Shown: positions 1-9,728 of the stretch, piece by piece
Numbering within the stretch: position 1 is the stretch's first letter
Layout: every line of letters starts with the position of its first letter
Source: Verrucomicrobiia bacterium
Lineage (GTDB): Bacteria; Verrucomicrobiota; Verrucomicrobiia; Limisphaerales; UBA11358
DNA length: 64,000 nt
Reading direction: 5' to 3'
Assembly: GCA_025451535.1 (NCBI GenBank)
Contig: JANWKE010000075.1
Location: 62,001-126,000 of the forward strand
Program-made: the position numbers and the translations under genes
The notes under the pieces: generated by a model
The model's database searches: none
The model's input: only the letters and a program-made list of their open reading frames with translations
What the model was told of the DNA's origin: nothing

Positions 1-1481
1 CGCTGGATGATGGAAACTGTGCTGTCTGCCGCAGCCGCGGCCACCGCCACGTCCCACGTCGGCCCGATGTTTCCGAAATAGCTAAGGCCACTCCCCAAAC
101 TGTTGCCAAAAGCGGAGCTTGCAACCGCAGTCCCATTGGTGCCGAGCGTACTGTTCAGAAAATCAAAGAAAGACTGACCGTTGTTATAACCGCCGGCACC
201 ATTCACTCCCTGGCCGACCGGGCCACCACTGAAGTTTTTGGGAGCTTGCGACGCAGACACACCAAAATTCCACCCGCTGTTCACGTTCACGTCCATGATG
301 ACCGATTCAATCAGTACCTGCGGCAGCAACACGTCCAGTTTGGCCACAATGTCCTTGATCGTTTTCATGTCCTCCTTTGTGGCATAGACCAGCAACGAAT
401 TGCTTCGTTCGTCGGCGATGATTTTCGTCGGGCCCATCAGTTGAATTTCACCCTGCCCGCCCCCGGTCGCCGCACGCTGGATGATGGACTGTAATCGCTG
501 GCTGAAAGTATTGCCGCCGCCGGCGCCGCCGGCAGCCGTTCCAAAGGGCCGTGTGATTTGGCCACCGGGCTGATTGATGCCGCCGGGCTGATACTGATTG
601 CCCGTGTTGCCCATGCTGCCCGTGCCGCCGAAGGCGCCGCCCCGCGAACTGGGAGTGGTGGCATTGCCGATGGCCGAACTGGAACCGCCGAGGCTGTTCA
701 GGGCATTGGCGATATCGTCCACCATGGCGTACTTGATCGGAATCACCTCGGAAATAAATTCCTCCGGTAAAATCACGTCCACCTTGCTGATAAACTCCAG
801 CATCCGTTTGACGTTTTCGGCGTAGTCGCGAAGGATGAGGATGCCATTGCTGTCAATCGGGAAAACCCCGTTCGGAATCTTGCCAAATTGTTGCACGACG
901 GGGGCAAGCTCGCTCGGCTTGATGTATTTCAACTGGACAATGTGCGTGACGTATTGGCCGACGTCCGGCAGTTGGGTGGCCGTCTGGTTGTTGAATGCCG
1001 CACCTTCCTGGCTGGCTTGCGCCACCGGCACGGCCTTCACGAACTTATCGCCGATGTTGATCAGCGCGATGCCGTTGAGCGCGAGCACGCCCTGCAACGC
1101 CTGGACCACTTCGTCTTTGGTCAGGGGAGTCTCCGTGTAGAGAACGATCTTCGCCTGGGGCAAACCCGCCCGCAAAAGGGTGCGCCCCACATAACGGGCG
1201 TAAACGTCAAGAACTTGATCCACATCCACGCCTTGAAAATTGATGTCGCCGGCGGGGACCATTTGTGCCGAGGCAGCCGCCGGAAGTGAAGCATCAACCG
1301 GCTGGCCGGCAGTCGGCGATGACGGCAGTCCGGGCGTGGGCGCGGGCGGATTGTTGGCCGGGTTGCCGGCCGGGACTCCAGGACGTTGCGGCACGGGACG
1401 CATGCCGGGCGGCATTTGCGCCCGCAGGCCCAGGCTGGTTAAAAGCACGAGCAGGACGAACGTGGTCGTTTTCACAGTCAT
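1..1481 (-). CDS. Secretin (GspD/PilQ-like), partial, runs off the left edge
   Basis: Read on the minus strand from ATG at 1481: signal-peptide-like MTVKTTTFVLLVLLTSLGLRAQ, then INFQGVDVDQVLDVYARYVGRTLLRA and KIIADERSNSLLVYATKEDMKTIKDIVAKLDVLLPQVLIESVIMDV (secretin N-domain signatures). Absent from the ORF track because it is truncated. 4-bp overlap with the upstream gene. Confidence 0.88.
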   Translation of the reverse strand, partial: MTVKTTTFVLLVLLTSLGLRAQMPPGMRPVPQRPGVPAGNPANNPPAPTPGLPSSPTAGQPVDASLPAAASAQMVPAGDINFQGVDVDQVLDVYARYVGRTLLRAGLPQAKIVLYTETPLTKDEVVQALQGVLALNGIALINIGDKFVKAVPVAQASQEGAAFNNQTATQLPDVGQYVTHIVQLKYIKPSELAPVVQQFGKIPNGVFPIDSNGILILRDYAENVKRMLEFISKVDVILPEEFISEVIPIKYAMVDDIANALNSLGGSSSAIGNATTPSSRGGAFGGTGSMGNTGNQYQPGGINQPGGQITRPFGTAAGGAGGGNTFSQRLQSIIQRAATGGGQGEIQLMGPTKIIADERSNSLLVYATKEDMKTIKDIVAKLDVLLPQVLIESVIMDVNVNSGWNFGVSASQAPKNFSGGPVGQGVNGAGGYNNGQSFFDFLNSTLGTNGTAVASSAFGNSLGSGLSYFGNIGPTWDVAVAAAAADSTVSIIQ

Positions 1482-2053
1482 TTCAATGTTGCAGTTGTGT
1501 TCTTCGAATTACCTTTGGGCGCGGCCTTCTGATAACTGGCGATCAGCCGGATGTTGGCGTTAAGATGCTGGTGCGCCGGGTCGGGCTGCAATTCCAGATC
1601 ATGCACGCGAATCATGGAAGCGTCGGAACCGAGCTTGTAAAGAAAATCCACCAGTTGCTGGTCGCCGGCGGTGACGTTGATGCTTTGGGCCACTTCAACG
1701 AAAAATTCATTCGTGCGAGTCATCTGGCGGGACATGTTGACGATGCCAACACCACTCCGCGCGGACTGCGAATCAATTGTGCGGATGAAATTAATCGCCT
1801 GGTCTTCCGGGGCAACCGCCCCGCCCTGGCCTTCCATCTTTTTCACCAACACCCGGTAGTTGGCCGACTGCGCAATGGTTGTCTGGTACAGCTTTTGTTT
1901 GCGCAGGGTGTCATCCAATCGATATTGCAGCCGGCTCCAATCGGAAAAGTGCGGCCAGATGAAGACGTAATTTAACACCAGAAACAAAACCACCAGCACC
2001 GCCACCGCCAACCGGCGCTCCAGCGGACGCAATTGGGCAAAATACTTTTTCAC
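1478..2053 (-). CDS. PilO/GspM-like inner-membrane assembly protein
   Basis: 191 aa, one N-terminal TM then coiled coil; position between a PilM/N-like gene and a secretin; 4-bp overlaps on both sides. Confidence 0.65.
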   Translation of the reverse strand: MKKYFAQLRPLERRLAVAVLVVLFLVLNYVFIWPHFSDWSRLQYRLDDTLRKQKLYQTTIAQSANYRVLVKKMEGQGGAVAPEDQAINFIRTIDSQSARSGVGIVNMSRQMTRTNEFFVEVAQSINVTAGDQQLVDFLYKLGSDASMIRVHDLELQPDPAHQHLNANIRLIASYQKAAPKGNSKNTTATLK

Positions 2054-3426
2054 TTTGCTTCCTCCTGCTTGTGTTTGAGCATGAGCGAGAATTGCCAGCT
2101 CACCGTATTGACGCTGGTGCGAAAAGTCGGGGTCTCGCCGCCATCAAACATGGGTTGGCCGTCCACCTCCGCCTTGCGCACCGCGTCATAAAAATGGTCG
2201 GTGATCTGGGAGATTTGGTCCTGCGGGACGGTTCCGTTCAGGGACAATTGCTGGCCATCGGCAAAACTCATCCGTTGCAACGTCAGGCCGGCGGGCAATT
2301 GCTCGGCCACAATCTTCCAGCAATCCAGCGCCGCGTACTTCAAATCCTGCCGTTGTTGGAGCACCTCGTACCGCGCCTTGAGCTGCAGCGCATTCGTGTA
2401 ACTGCCATTCAACGCCGTCACCTGTCGCACTATCTGGTTTACGTGATACCCCAGCACCGTCGTCGCACAAAAATAAATCGTCACCCAGATGACGTATAAA
2501 ATTCCTGTCGCCACCAGACCCCGCAGCCACAATCGATCCACGAATTGCTGGTGATAACGCGCGGAAAATTCAGGAGGCAACAAAGTGCTGCGCACATCGC
2601 TTTGCGTTGAACGCCGGGCGGTCCGCGCCGCCAATTCCGCGAACGGCAACGGCTTTGTCACCTGTACCGGCTCGCCGAGGCTCGCGCGCAGGGCGTTTTC
2701 CCATTCGCCGGCGACCGCGCCGTCGGCGACCAGATGCCAGGTCGGTGGGGCAGTGAGCCAACCCTCCAATTCGCCCGCCCAGGTCAGTTGGGCCAACTGG
2801 TCCTTCAGACTTTTTTCGCGATCGCCGGTCGGCGGCAAAACCACAAAACTTAAACTCCGCAACGCGCCGTTGCACCACCACGCCACCAGCGCGACATTCT
2901 GTCCGGTAAAGGCAGCGGGATAAATCCATGCGCCGTCTTCCGTCGCGGGGGTGGTTTCCAATTCATCCAACATGGGCGCTTCGAGCCGGTCGGCCAGATA
3001 GCCCTGACCTTCAAGCTTGCCGAGAAATTCCTCAACCGCATGGCGGGCGGCGATGACGACAACGACCGTTTGCAGATCGGCCGCGGCTTGCGGCAACACA
3101 TGAAGCATCCACACCACCTGCGCCACCGGGAGGGGCGACAGCTTCTCCAACTGCAATTCCACCATGGCCAGCGTTTCTTCGAAGTTGCTCCGGGGCAACT
3201 CGATGACGCGTAGAAATACGTCTTCGGGCGGCAACCAGGCGACATTCAACCGGGGCTGCCACAGGGAGCGCCACGACTTGGCCACCAGGTTAAACGGCAA
3301 TGGTTCACCAGGCGCGCCAGCATGCTCGCGATTGAACGCGAAGCCGCCGCCCCTGGCCTCGAATTGCCAGAGACGCTGCGCGTCGGCACCGACGTGGAGG
3401 ATGTTGCAAAATTGCCAGCGCGGCAT
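2050..3426 (-). CDS. PilM/PilN (GspL-like) assembly protein
   Basis: 458 aa; N-terminal GspL/PilM-like cytoplasmic region, single TM (GLVATGILYVIWVTIYFCATTVLG), PilN-like C-terminus; operon context. Confidence 0.65.
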   Translation of the reverse strand: MPRWQFCNILHVGADAQRLWQFEARGGGFAFNREHAGAPGEPLPFNLVAKSWRSLWQPRLNVAWLPPEDVFLRVIELPRSNFEETLAMVELQLEKLSPLPVAQVVWMLHVLPQAAADLQTVVVVIAARHAVEEFLGKLEGQGYLADRLEAPMLDELETTPATEDGAWIYPAAFTGQNVALVAWWCNGALRSLSFVVLPPTGDREKSLKDQLAQLTWAGELEGWLTAPPTWHLVADGAVAGEWENALRASLGEPVQVTKPLPFAELAARTARRSTQSDVRSTLLPPEFSARYHQQFVDRLWLRGLVATGILYVIWVTIYFCATTVLGYHVNQIVRQVTALNGSYTNALQLKARYEVLQQRQDLKYAALDCWKIVAEQLPAGLTLQRMSFADGQQLSLNGTVPQDQISQITDHFYDAVRKAEVDGQPMFDGGETPTFRTSVNTVSWQFSLMLKHKQEEAK

Positions 3427-3495
3427 AAATCAATCTCCGCTTCCTGATTTCCGATTCCCGACTTTGGCAGCACGAACAACCCGCGAACAACGCGC

Positions 3496-3527
3496 GGCGA
3501 TCGGCGATCGGCAATCGGCAATCGGCA
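3496..3527. repeat. Short tandem heptamer repeat, about 4 copies of GCRATCG
   Basis: ggcgatcggcgatcggcaatcggcaatcggcag between the PilM/N-like gene and gspE. Confidence 0.8.
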
Positions 3528-3533
3528 GTTTCA

Positions 3534-5285
3534 TCACGCCTTGACCCACATTTCGGTTTTGGTGTCGCCGATGAGCGCCTCCATGTGTTCCTCGATCTGG
3601 GTGACACGCAGAACCTCCTCAATGGTTGTCTCGCCGGCCTTCACCTTGTTCCAGCCGTCGGTCCGCAGGGTGCGCATTCCCTGTTCGATGGCCCGGGCCG
3701 CGATGGTTGAAGCCGGGGCGCGGTTCAGAATCAACGGCCGTATGGATTCGTTCAGAATGAGCAGTTCATAAATGCCCTTGCGCCCTTGATAGCCGAGTTG
3801 CCGGCAATCTTCGCAACCGGCACCGCGCCAGAATTTCGCCGTGTCAATTTCCCTTTCGGGAAAACCGATTTTTTGCAGGTAATCACGCTCCACCTTCTGT
3901 TCGGTCTTGCAGTGCGGGCAGATGGTGCGGACGAGGCGCTGGGCCATCACCGCTTCCACCGACGAGGCCACCAGGAACGGTTCAATGCCCATATCAATCA
4001 GCCGCGTGAACGCGCTGGGCGCGTCGTTGGTATGCAGCGTGCTGAACACCAGGTGTCCCGTCAGCGACGCACGGATGGCGATTTCCGCCGTCTCCAAATC
4101 ACGGATTTCCCCGACCATGATTACGTTCGGGTCCTGGCGCAAGATATGGCGCAAGCCCATCGCAAACGTCAACCCGATCTCCGGCCGCACGGCGATTTGG
4201 TTGATGCCCTTGAGTTCGTATTCGACCGGTTCCTCAATGGTGATGATGCGCTTGTGAACGGAATTGATGGCGCTCAAAAAGGCGTAGAGTGACGTGGACT
4301 TGCCGGAACCGGTCGGGCCGGTGACGAGAAAGATTCCGTGCGGCTTGACAATGATTTCACGGATCATCGCCTCGTCCTGCGGTGCAAAACCCAGTTTGTC
4401 GAGGCTCAGGAAGATTTTCCCGCGCGTGAGCAGGCGGAGTGAAACGCTTTCACCATAGACCGTCGGCACGGTCGAGACCCGAATGTCAATTTCCTCGCCC
4501 TTGATGCGGACGTTGATACGGCCATCCTGGGGCAGGCGCTTTTCGGAGATGTTCATGCCGCTCATCACTTTAATGCGCGATATGAGGGCGGCTTGAAACC
4601 GTTTGAGTTGCGGCGGCATCGGCGTCTGATGCAGGATACCGTCAATGCGATAACGGATCCGCAGTTCGTCCTCCGCCGGCTCAAAATGAATGTCCGTCGC
4701 ACGGTCCTTGTGGGCTTCCCAAATGATCTGGTTGACGAATTTGATGACGCTGGCCTCCTGGTCGTCCTCGGTAATCTCCTTGTCGGTGGCGATTTCCAGT
4801 TCCATCGGCTCGCTCTCGCCAAGTTCGTCCAGCGTTTCCGCTCCGACGCCGTAGTATTTTTTGAGCGCCTTTTCGATTTCCGTTTTCGGCGCCAGCGCGA
4901 ACTGCACCGGGCTGTGCGCGTCGAACCGCACGGCGTTCATCATTGCCGCATCAAACGGATCGCTCACCACCACTTGCAGCGCGTCGTCGTTCACGGCGGT
5001 GGGGAGCACGAAATATTGAAATGCCACCTTGGTGGAAAGTTTGTTCCGCGCCTCCGGCGGGATGGTGTGCTGGTGCAGGTCCACATACGGCCAGCTGAGC
5101 GCATTCGCCAGCCGCTGCAAAAAAACGTCCTCGGCCAGACCACGCTCACGCGCAACGAATGACAACAACGACTCCGTCGAGCCGTTGTCCGCCGCCGCGC
5201 GCCACGCCTTGCGCCAATCGTCAAACTGCCCGGGAGTCGTCTCGGCAACCGCCGCAACCAGATTTTTTACTGAGTTAAAACCCAT
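3534..5285 (-). CDS. GspE/PilB-family secretion/pilus assembly ATPase
   Basis: 583 aa; Walker A GPTGSGKSTSLYAFL, Asp box IITIEEPVEYEL, MVGEIRDLETAEIAIRASLTGHLVFSTLHTNDA, CxxC zinc region CPHC...CEDC. Confidence 0.95.
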   Translation of the reverse strand: MGFNSVKNLVAAVAETTPGQFDDWRKAWRAAADNGSTESLLSFVARERGLAEDVFLQRLANALSWPYVDLHQHTIPPEARNKLSTKVAFQYFVLPTAVNDDALQVVVSDPFDAAMMNAVRFDAHSPVQFALAPKTEIEKALKKYYGVGAETLDELGESEPMELEIATDKEITEDDQEASVIKFVNQIIWEAHKDRATDIHFEPAEDELRIRYRIDGILHQTPMPPQLKRFQAALISRIKVMSGMNISEKRLPQDGRINVRIKGEEIDIRVSTVPTVYGESVSLRLLTRGKIFLSLDKLGFAPQDEAMIREIIVKPHGIFLVTGPTGSGKSTSLYAFLSAINSVHKRIITIEEPVEYELKGINQIAVRPEIGLTFAMGLRHILRQDPNVIMVGEIRDLETAEIAIRASLTGHLVFSTLHTNDAPSAFTRLIDMGIEPFLVASSVEAVMAQRLVRTICPHCKTEQKVERDYLQKIGFPEREIDTAKFWRGAGCEDCRQLGYQGRKGIYELLILNESIRPLILNRAPASTIAARAIEQGMRTLRTDGWNKVKAGETTIEEVLRVTQIEEHMEALIGDTKTEMWVKA

Positions 5286-5380
5286 TCAAATTGTTCAGAT
5301 TACTTTGTTATATCAACAATTGCAGCGAAAAAAAGTTGCGTTTTGGCTCGAAAAACCTGCAAAGTCCGACGCGACCAAAA

Positions 5381-6226
5381 ATGAGGCAATTTGCCACCAT
5401 CACTGTCATCGGGCGCGACAAAACCGGCGTCATCGCGCGTGTCACCGCCTTTCTGTTCAAGCAAATGGCCAACATTGAGGCGTTGGAGGAACAGGTCACC
5501 CGGGGCCAATTCAGCATGACGCTTCAAGCCTCCTGGTCAAACAGCGATTGCCGTGCCGCCACCCTGCGTGCCGGTCTGGACAAATTGGCGCAGCGACTCG
5601 GCATGGAAATCAAAATCCGGTTTACCGAGCCGGACCGCCGGCAGCGTTTCGCCCTCATGGTGACCAGGGAACCGCATTGCTTTGAGGCACTCATGGCCTC
5701 CCACCGGCGGAGTGAAATCAAGGCCGACCCCGTCCTCGTTCTGGGCAACCGGCCCGACCTCGCGCCGCTCGCCCGGAGGTTCGAGCTGCCATTCGTGCAC
5801 ATTCCGTGGAATGACCGCACCCGCGCCGAAGCCCGCGCCTTGCGCCTGCTCGAAGAGCACGAGATTGATTTTGTGGTGCTCGCGCGGTTCATGAAAATTC
5901 TCTCACCAAACTTCGTGTGGCGGTTCAAAAACAAAATTATCAACATCCACCCGTCGCTGCTGCCGAGTTTCCCCGGCCCGCAGGCCTACCGGCAGGCGTA
6001 CGAAAGCGGCGTGAAAATCGCCGGCGTCACCGCGCACTTCGTTTCGATGCGGCTGGATGAAGGCCCGATTATTGCGCAAGGCTCGTTTCAAATCCGTCCC
6101 GGCATGACGCTCAAGGACATCGTCACGCGTGGCCAGCAGGTTGAAGCCGACGTGCTCGTCAACGCCGTGAAGCTCTACCTTGGCAAACACCTCGACGTTT
6201 ATTGGGGAGTAGTCAAGGAGGTTTAA
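5381..6226 (+). CDS. purU: Formyltetrahydrofolate deformylase
   Basis: N-terminal ACT domain (ATITVIGRDKTGVIARVTAFLF) and formyltransferase domain (INIHPSLLPSFPG..AYRQAYESGVKIAGVTAHFV...GPIIAQ). Start at 5381 preferred over the ORF-track start 5291. Confidence 0.92.
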   Translation: MRQFATITVIGRDKTGVIARVTAFLFKQMANIEALEEQVTRGQFSMTLQASWSNSDCRAATLRAGLDKLAQRLGMEIKIRFTEPDRRQRFALMVTREPHCFEALMASHRRSEIKADPVLVLGNRPDLAPLARRFELPFVHIPWNDRTRAEARALRLLEEHEIDFVVLARFMKILSPNFVWRFKNKIINIHPSLLPSFPGPQAYRQAYESGVKIAGVTAHFVSMRLDEGPIIAQGSFQIRPGMTLKDIVTRGQQVEADVLVNAVKLYLGKHLDVYWGVVKEV

Positions 6227-6405
6227 AAAATCAACGTTCGGTAAAACGCGGAAAGCAGTAAACCTGCCCCCCTGGTTTTTCCGCTTTGGGGGCGCAGAAC
6301 GGGATCAAGCACCCCTGTTTCAACCTGACGTGCGAAAACTTTCTTATTCACATGGTTGAACCAATTTTGCCCTGGCGTGTCGGAAATAAAAAAGAGGTGA
6401 ATTTT

Positions 6406-6951
6406 ATGAGTACCGTTGCCAGGCATACAGAAACCCTTCCCGGCGCGATCTTAAAGGCCGTGATTATTTATGATGACTTTGATTCGGCCACACATGCCAC
6501 GGCGTTGTTGGAGCGTGTAGCCCTGCGCGTGGACCAGACCATAAAATGGGATATCAAGCCGTGGCGAGGCGACGTCCTGAAACAACCCACGCTGGCTGCT
6601 TTGACGGTGGCGGTGGCCGCAAACGCGGATTTAATCGTGCTTGCCCTGAATCACCTCCGTCCGCCACCGCTTGGATTGCTGGACTGGCTTAAAAGTTGGG
6701 CGAAACACCGACGCATCAAAGATGCCGCCGTGCTGGCACTGCATACCGGCACACGTCAATCGCCGTCAAATTCCTGGAATGAAATCAAAGCACTCGTGGA
6801 AGCACACGGTCTGACTTTTTTGGGCGGCCATCACGTTTGGCATAACCACAGTTCAGCGCCTTTTGTTCATCGTTTGCAGCAACGAAAGCAACTGGTCGCC
6901 CCGGCATCGCGGCCGCCGTTCGCCGAAGGGCTGCCGGTGCCACATCATTGA
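6406..6951 (+). CDS. Hypothetical protein, weakly universal-stress-protein-like
   Basis: RBS-like aaagaggtg upstream of ATG 6406; LKAVIIYDDFDSATHATALLERVA...NADLIVLAL pattern; no family firmly recognised. Confidence 0.5.
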   Translation: MSTVARHTETLPGAILKAVIIYDDFDSATHATALLERVALRVDQTIKWDIKPWRGDVLKQPTLAALTVAVAANADLIVLALNHLRPPPLGLLDWLKSWAKHRRIKDAAVLALHTGTRQSPSNSWNEIKALVEAHGLTFLGGHHVWHNHSSAPFVHRLQQRKQLVAPASRPPFAEGLPVPHH

Positions 6952-7218
6952 GAGACCAACGAATAAATCCACCTTCAGGTTTGCTTTGCCTTCGCGGCCG
7001 GCTTAAGGTGTGATTGGCGAAAGCTGATTTTGCGAGAGGCAAATTTGCCGCGGTGGATTTTCTGCCGCAGCGGCACGGAGTGGGTAAAACGCCCGCAAAA
7101 CGGTTGAGCTCACTCCGTGTCTTGGTTTAAGAGGGAAGTTGTTGAAGTTGGGAAGATTTCTGTATCGCAAAAATCCAGGGCGCCCTGGCAACAGGCGCAT
7201 AGAAAGGAATCACATCAT

Positions 7219-7512
7219 ATGGCAAAACAGACATACCCCAAAGGCGGCAACAATGGCCGGCAACAAACCTTCGCATTCTCCGCACCCGATGCGCTGAGCG
7301 TGCAGCTGGTGGGTGATTTCACCCGGTGGCGGGAACGTCCCATCAACCTGCAAAAAGGCGCGGACGGCGTGTGGCGGACAACGGTGCAATTGTTGCCAGG
7401 CACGCACCATTATCGTTTCCTGGTGGACGGTCAATGGCACGACGATCCCGATTGCATTCTGCGCGCTCCGAACCCTTTTGGCAGCGAAGACATGATGCGA
7501 CAGGTGGCCTGA
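7219..7512 (+). CDS. Single-domain CBM48/AMPK-beta-like glycogen-binding protein
   Basis: 97 aa: FSAPDALSVQLVGDFTRWRERPINLQKGADGVWRTTVQLLPGTHHYRFLVDGQWHDDP is a typical E-set/CBM48 sequence; AGAAAGGA RBS upstream. Confidence 0.8.
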   Translation: MAKQTYPKGGNNGRQQTFAFSAPDALSVQLVGDFTRWRERPINLQKGADGVWRTTVQLLPGTHHYRFLVDGQWHDDPDCILRAPNPFGSEDMMRQVA

Positions 7513-7913
7513 ACAGGTGGCGTCGATTGTTTCGCCCGACTGGAACACGGAATCGCCAGGGCGGTGTTGAAATCGCGCTGGAACGGTGGGTTGTAGTTTT
7601 TACACCTTCGCACCGGGAAAACCGCCCGGAAGTTTTGCACCCTCACCGCAAGCTGACGAGCCATCAGCGGACATCGCCTGAGCGGGGTCGGCTCGCCAAC
7701 AAGGCGCGGATGCATGATTCAACAATTCAGCGGTTTCCCCTGTCCAAAGGATGGGTGATAAAGCCCGCGCAACGGCCTCGTGCTGTGAGCGCAACCACCC
7801 GGCCAATACAGCAAACACACATGAAAACGCGCAAAGTTTGCTTTGCATGCACCCGGTCACGAACTGATTCGCAATTTTTGACCTTTATCATACCTGCGAG
7901 AAAAGGCCGCAAA

Positions 7914-8603
7914 ATGAAAATACGTTTGGGAAAATGGATATTGCCGCTGGGGTTAGTCCCGCTGCTGGTAACGGGTTGCGTAACCTACCCCATCGCCAAA
8001 AATCTCCAACAGCAGGCCAGACCGCTGACCCTGTCGCAAGTGGTGGCGGACCCTGACGCGTGCCAGGGAACCGTGGTCATCTGGGGCGGCAGAATCATCA
8101 AAGTCGTCAACGACGTCAACAGCAGCGCACTTTACGTCCTGGAAATGCCTTTGGGTGGTGATGGCCAACCGCTGGCATACGCCAATACTTCCGGGCGATT
8201 CATCGCCAGCAGCAAGGGATTTCTTGATCCTGAAGTGTACAAACGCGGAGAGTTGGTCACCGTGGCTGGCGCTATTGCCGGATTGGAAAGCGAGCCGGTG
8301 CAGAAAGCCAAATACACCTACCCGGTCGTGGCCATTATACAAACCCACCTCTGGCCGGTGGAGCGAAAATATTACTATTACCAGCCAGACGGATATTGGT
8401 ACGGATATTATCCGGACTGGTACTGGTGGGGGTGGTACCCGGCTTGGGGCTGGGGCTGGGGGTGGTATGATCGTGGCGGGGATTGGGATGGGGGCTGGCA
8501 TTCTCAAGGTGGACACTGGGAGGGAGCACGTCCTGGCGGCCATTGGGGCGGGGCTTATCATTACCAGGGGGGATCTCAGGGCGGAGGCCATTGGCATCAT
8601 TAG
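7914..8603 (+). CDS. Slp-family outer-membrane lipoprotein with W/Y/G/H-rich C-terminal tail
   Basis: Lipobox-like LLVTGC after MKIRLGKWILPLGLVPL; LTLSQVVADPDACQGTVVIWGGRII...; low-complexity tail. Start 7914 preferred over ORF-track 7326. Confidence 0.75.
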   Translation: MKIRLGKWILPLGLVPLLVTGCVTYPIAKNLQQQARPLTLSQVVADPDACQGTVVIWGGRIIKVVNDVNSSALYVLEMPLGGDGQPLAYANTSGRFIASSKGFLDPEVYKRGELVTVAGAIAGLESEPVQKAKYTYPVVAIIQTHLWPVERKYYYYQPDGYWYGYYPDWYWWGWYPAWGWGWGWYDRGGDWDGGWHSQGGHWEGARPGGHWGGAYHYQGGSQGGGHWHH

Positions 8604-8683
8604 AATCGGGCTCTCGCGGTGGCGATTGGTACCAGTGACGTTGGCATCAATGTCATCTGGCACTTGTGATGGCTCAATGTCAG

Positions 8684-8710
8684 GGCCGCCTTATCGGCGG
8701 CCGAATAAAA
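8684..8710 (+). terminator. Candidate Rho-independent terminator
   Basis: ggccgcc-ttatc-ggcggcc perfect 7-bp stem followed by gaataaaa; only a weak T-tract. Confidence 0.35.
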
Positions 8711-8846
8711 ATCCCGCCATCGCCAGCGGGCCAGTCTCATGACGTCAGTACAAGCAGGAACCCGAAAACTCCCTGGAACTTTTGTTTTTAAAAAATGGCA
8801 CTTGCCGTGTGGTTGTCGGTCGTCACATTTTAGACAATTCTATGCT

Positions 8847-9716
8847 ATGAAAATTGAATCGGAAGACTTTCGCGTCCGCGAAGGCAAAGAGGTCAAATTG
8901 AAAGATTGGCCGACAAGGGTGAAACCGTTTTACAGATCCAAGGAGCATTGCCAGGAAATGCTCAGCGACCACATCAAGGTACTCAGCCGGCAACAAGGCC
9001 TGCTCTACGCTCACAACCGCTACGCGGTGCTGTTGATTTTTCAGGCGATGGACGCCGCCGGCAAGGACGGCGCCATCAAACATGTCATGTCCGGTATCAA
9101 CCCGCAGGGCTGCGAGGTTTTCAGTTTTAAACATCCCGGCACCGAGGACCTGGCACATGATTTTCTCTGGCGCACGACCTGTCGTCTGCCGGAACGCGGT
9201 CGCATCGGTATTTTCAACCGCTCCTATTACGAGGAGGTGCTTATTGTGCGCGTGCATCCGGAGATTCTTCGTGCCCAACAGATTCCGGAGGAATTGCTTG
9301 ATAAAAAAAGGATCTGGGAAAAGCGCTATTGCTCCATTCTGGATTTGGAAAAACATCTGCACCGCAACGGCACATGCGTCGTTAAATTCTTCCTGCACCT
9401 GTCCAAGGACGAACAGCGCCAGCGGTTTCTTGAACGCATTGACAACCCGGAGAAAAACTGGAAATTCAGCCAGGCCGACCTCGCTGAACGGAAATTCTGG
9501 AAGGACTACATGAAGGCTTACGAAGATTGCCTTGGAGCCACCAGTACCGACCATGCGCCGTGGTATATTGTTCCAGCCGACGACAAGGAAAACGCCCGGC
9601 TCATCATTTCACAAATTATCCTCGATACATTGAAATCGCTGAAAATGAGTTATCCGGAACCCGGCAAGGCGCACCGCCGGGAATTGCAGTCTGTCCGCCA
9701 ATTGCTCGCAAAATAA
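8847..9716 (+). CDS. Polyphosphate kinase 2 family protein
   Basis: [37 protein letters not shown]...[34 protein letters not shown] is a PPK2 signature. Start 8847 preferred. Confidence 0.93.
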   Translation: MKIESEDFRVREGKEVKLKDWPTRVKPFYRSKEHCQEMLSDHIKVLSRQQGLLYAHNRYAVLLIFQAMDAAGKDGAIKHVMSGINPQGCEVFSFKHPGTEDLAHDFLWRTTCRLPERGRIGIFNRSYYEEVLIVRVHPEILRAQQIPEELLDKKRIWEKRYCSILDLEKHLHRNGTCVVKFFLHLSKDEQRQRFLERIDNPEKNWKFSQADLAERKFWKDYMKAYEDCLGATSTDHAPWYIVPADDKENARLIISQIILDTLKSLKMSYPEPGKAHRRELQSVRQLLAK

Positions 9717-9728
9717 AAAAAGCCTGCC

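Noticed and set aside
1265-1975. 236-aa plus-strand ORF
   Set aside because: Antisense to the PilO-like gene and secretin N-terminus; no recognisable domain.
7326-7913. 196-aa upstream extension of the Slp ORF
   Set aside because: Out-of-frame overlap with the CBM48 gene, Arg-rich non-coding-like composition; lipoprotein signal begins at 7914.
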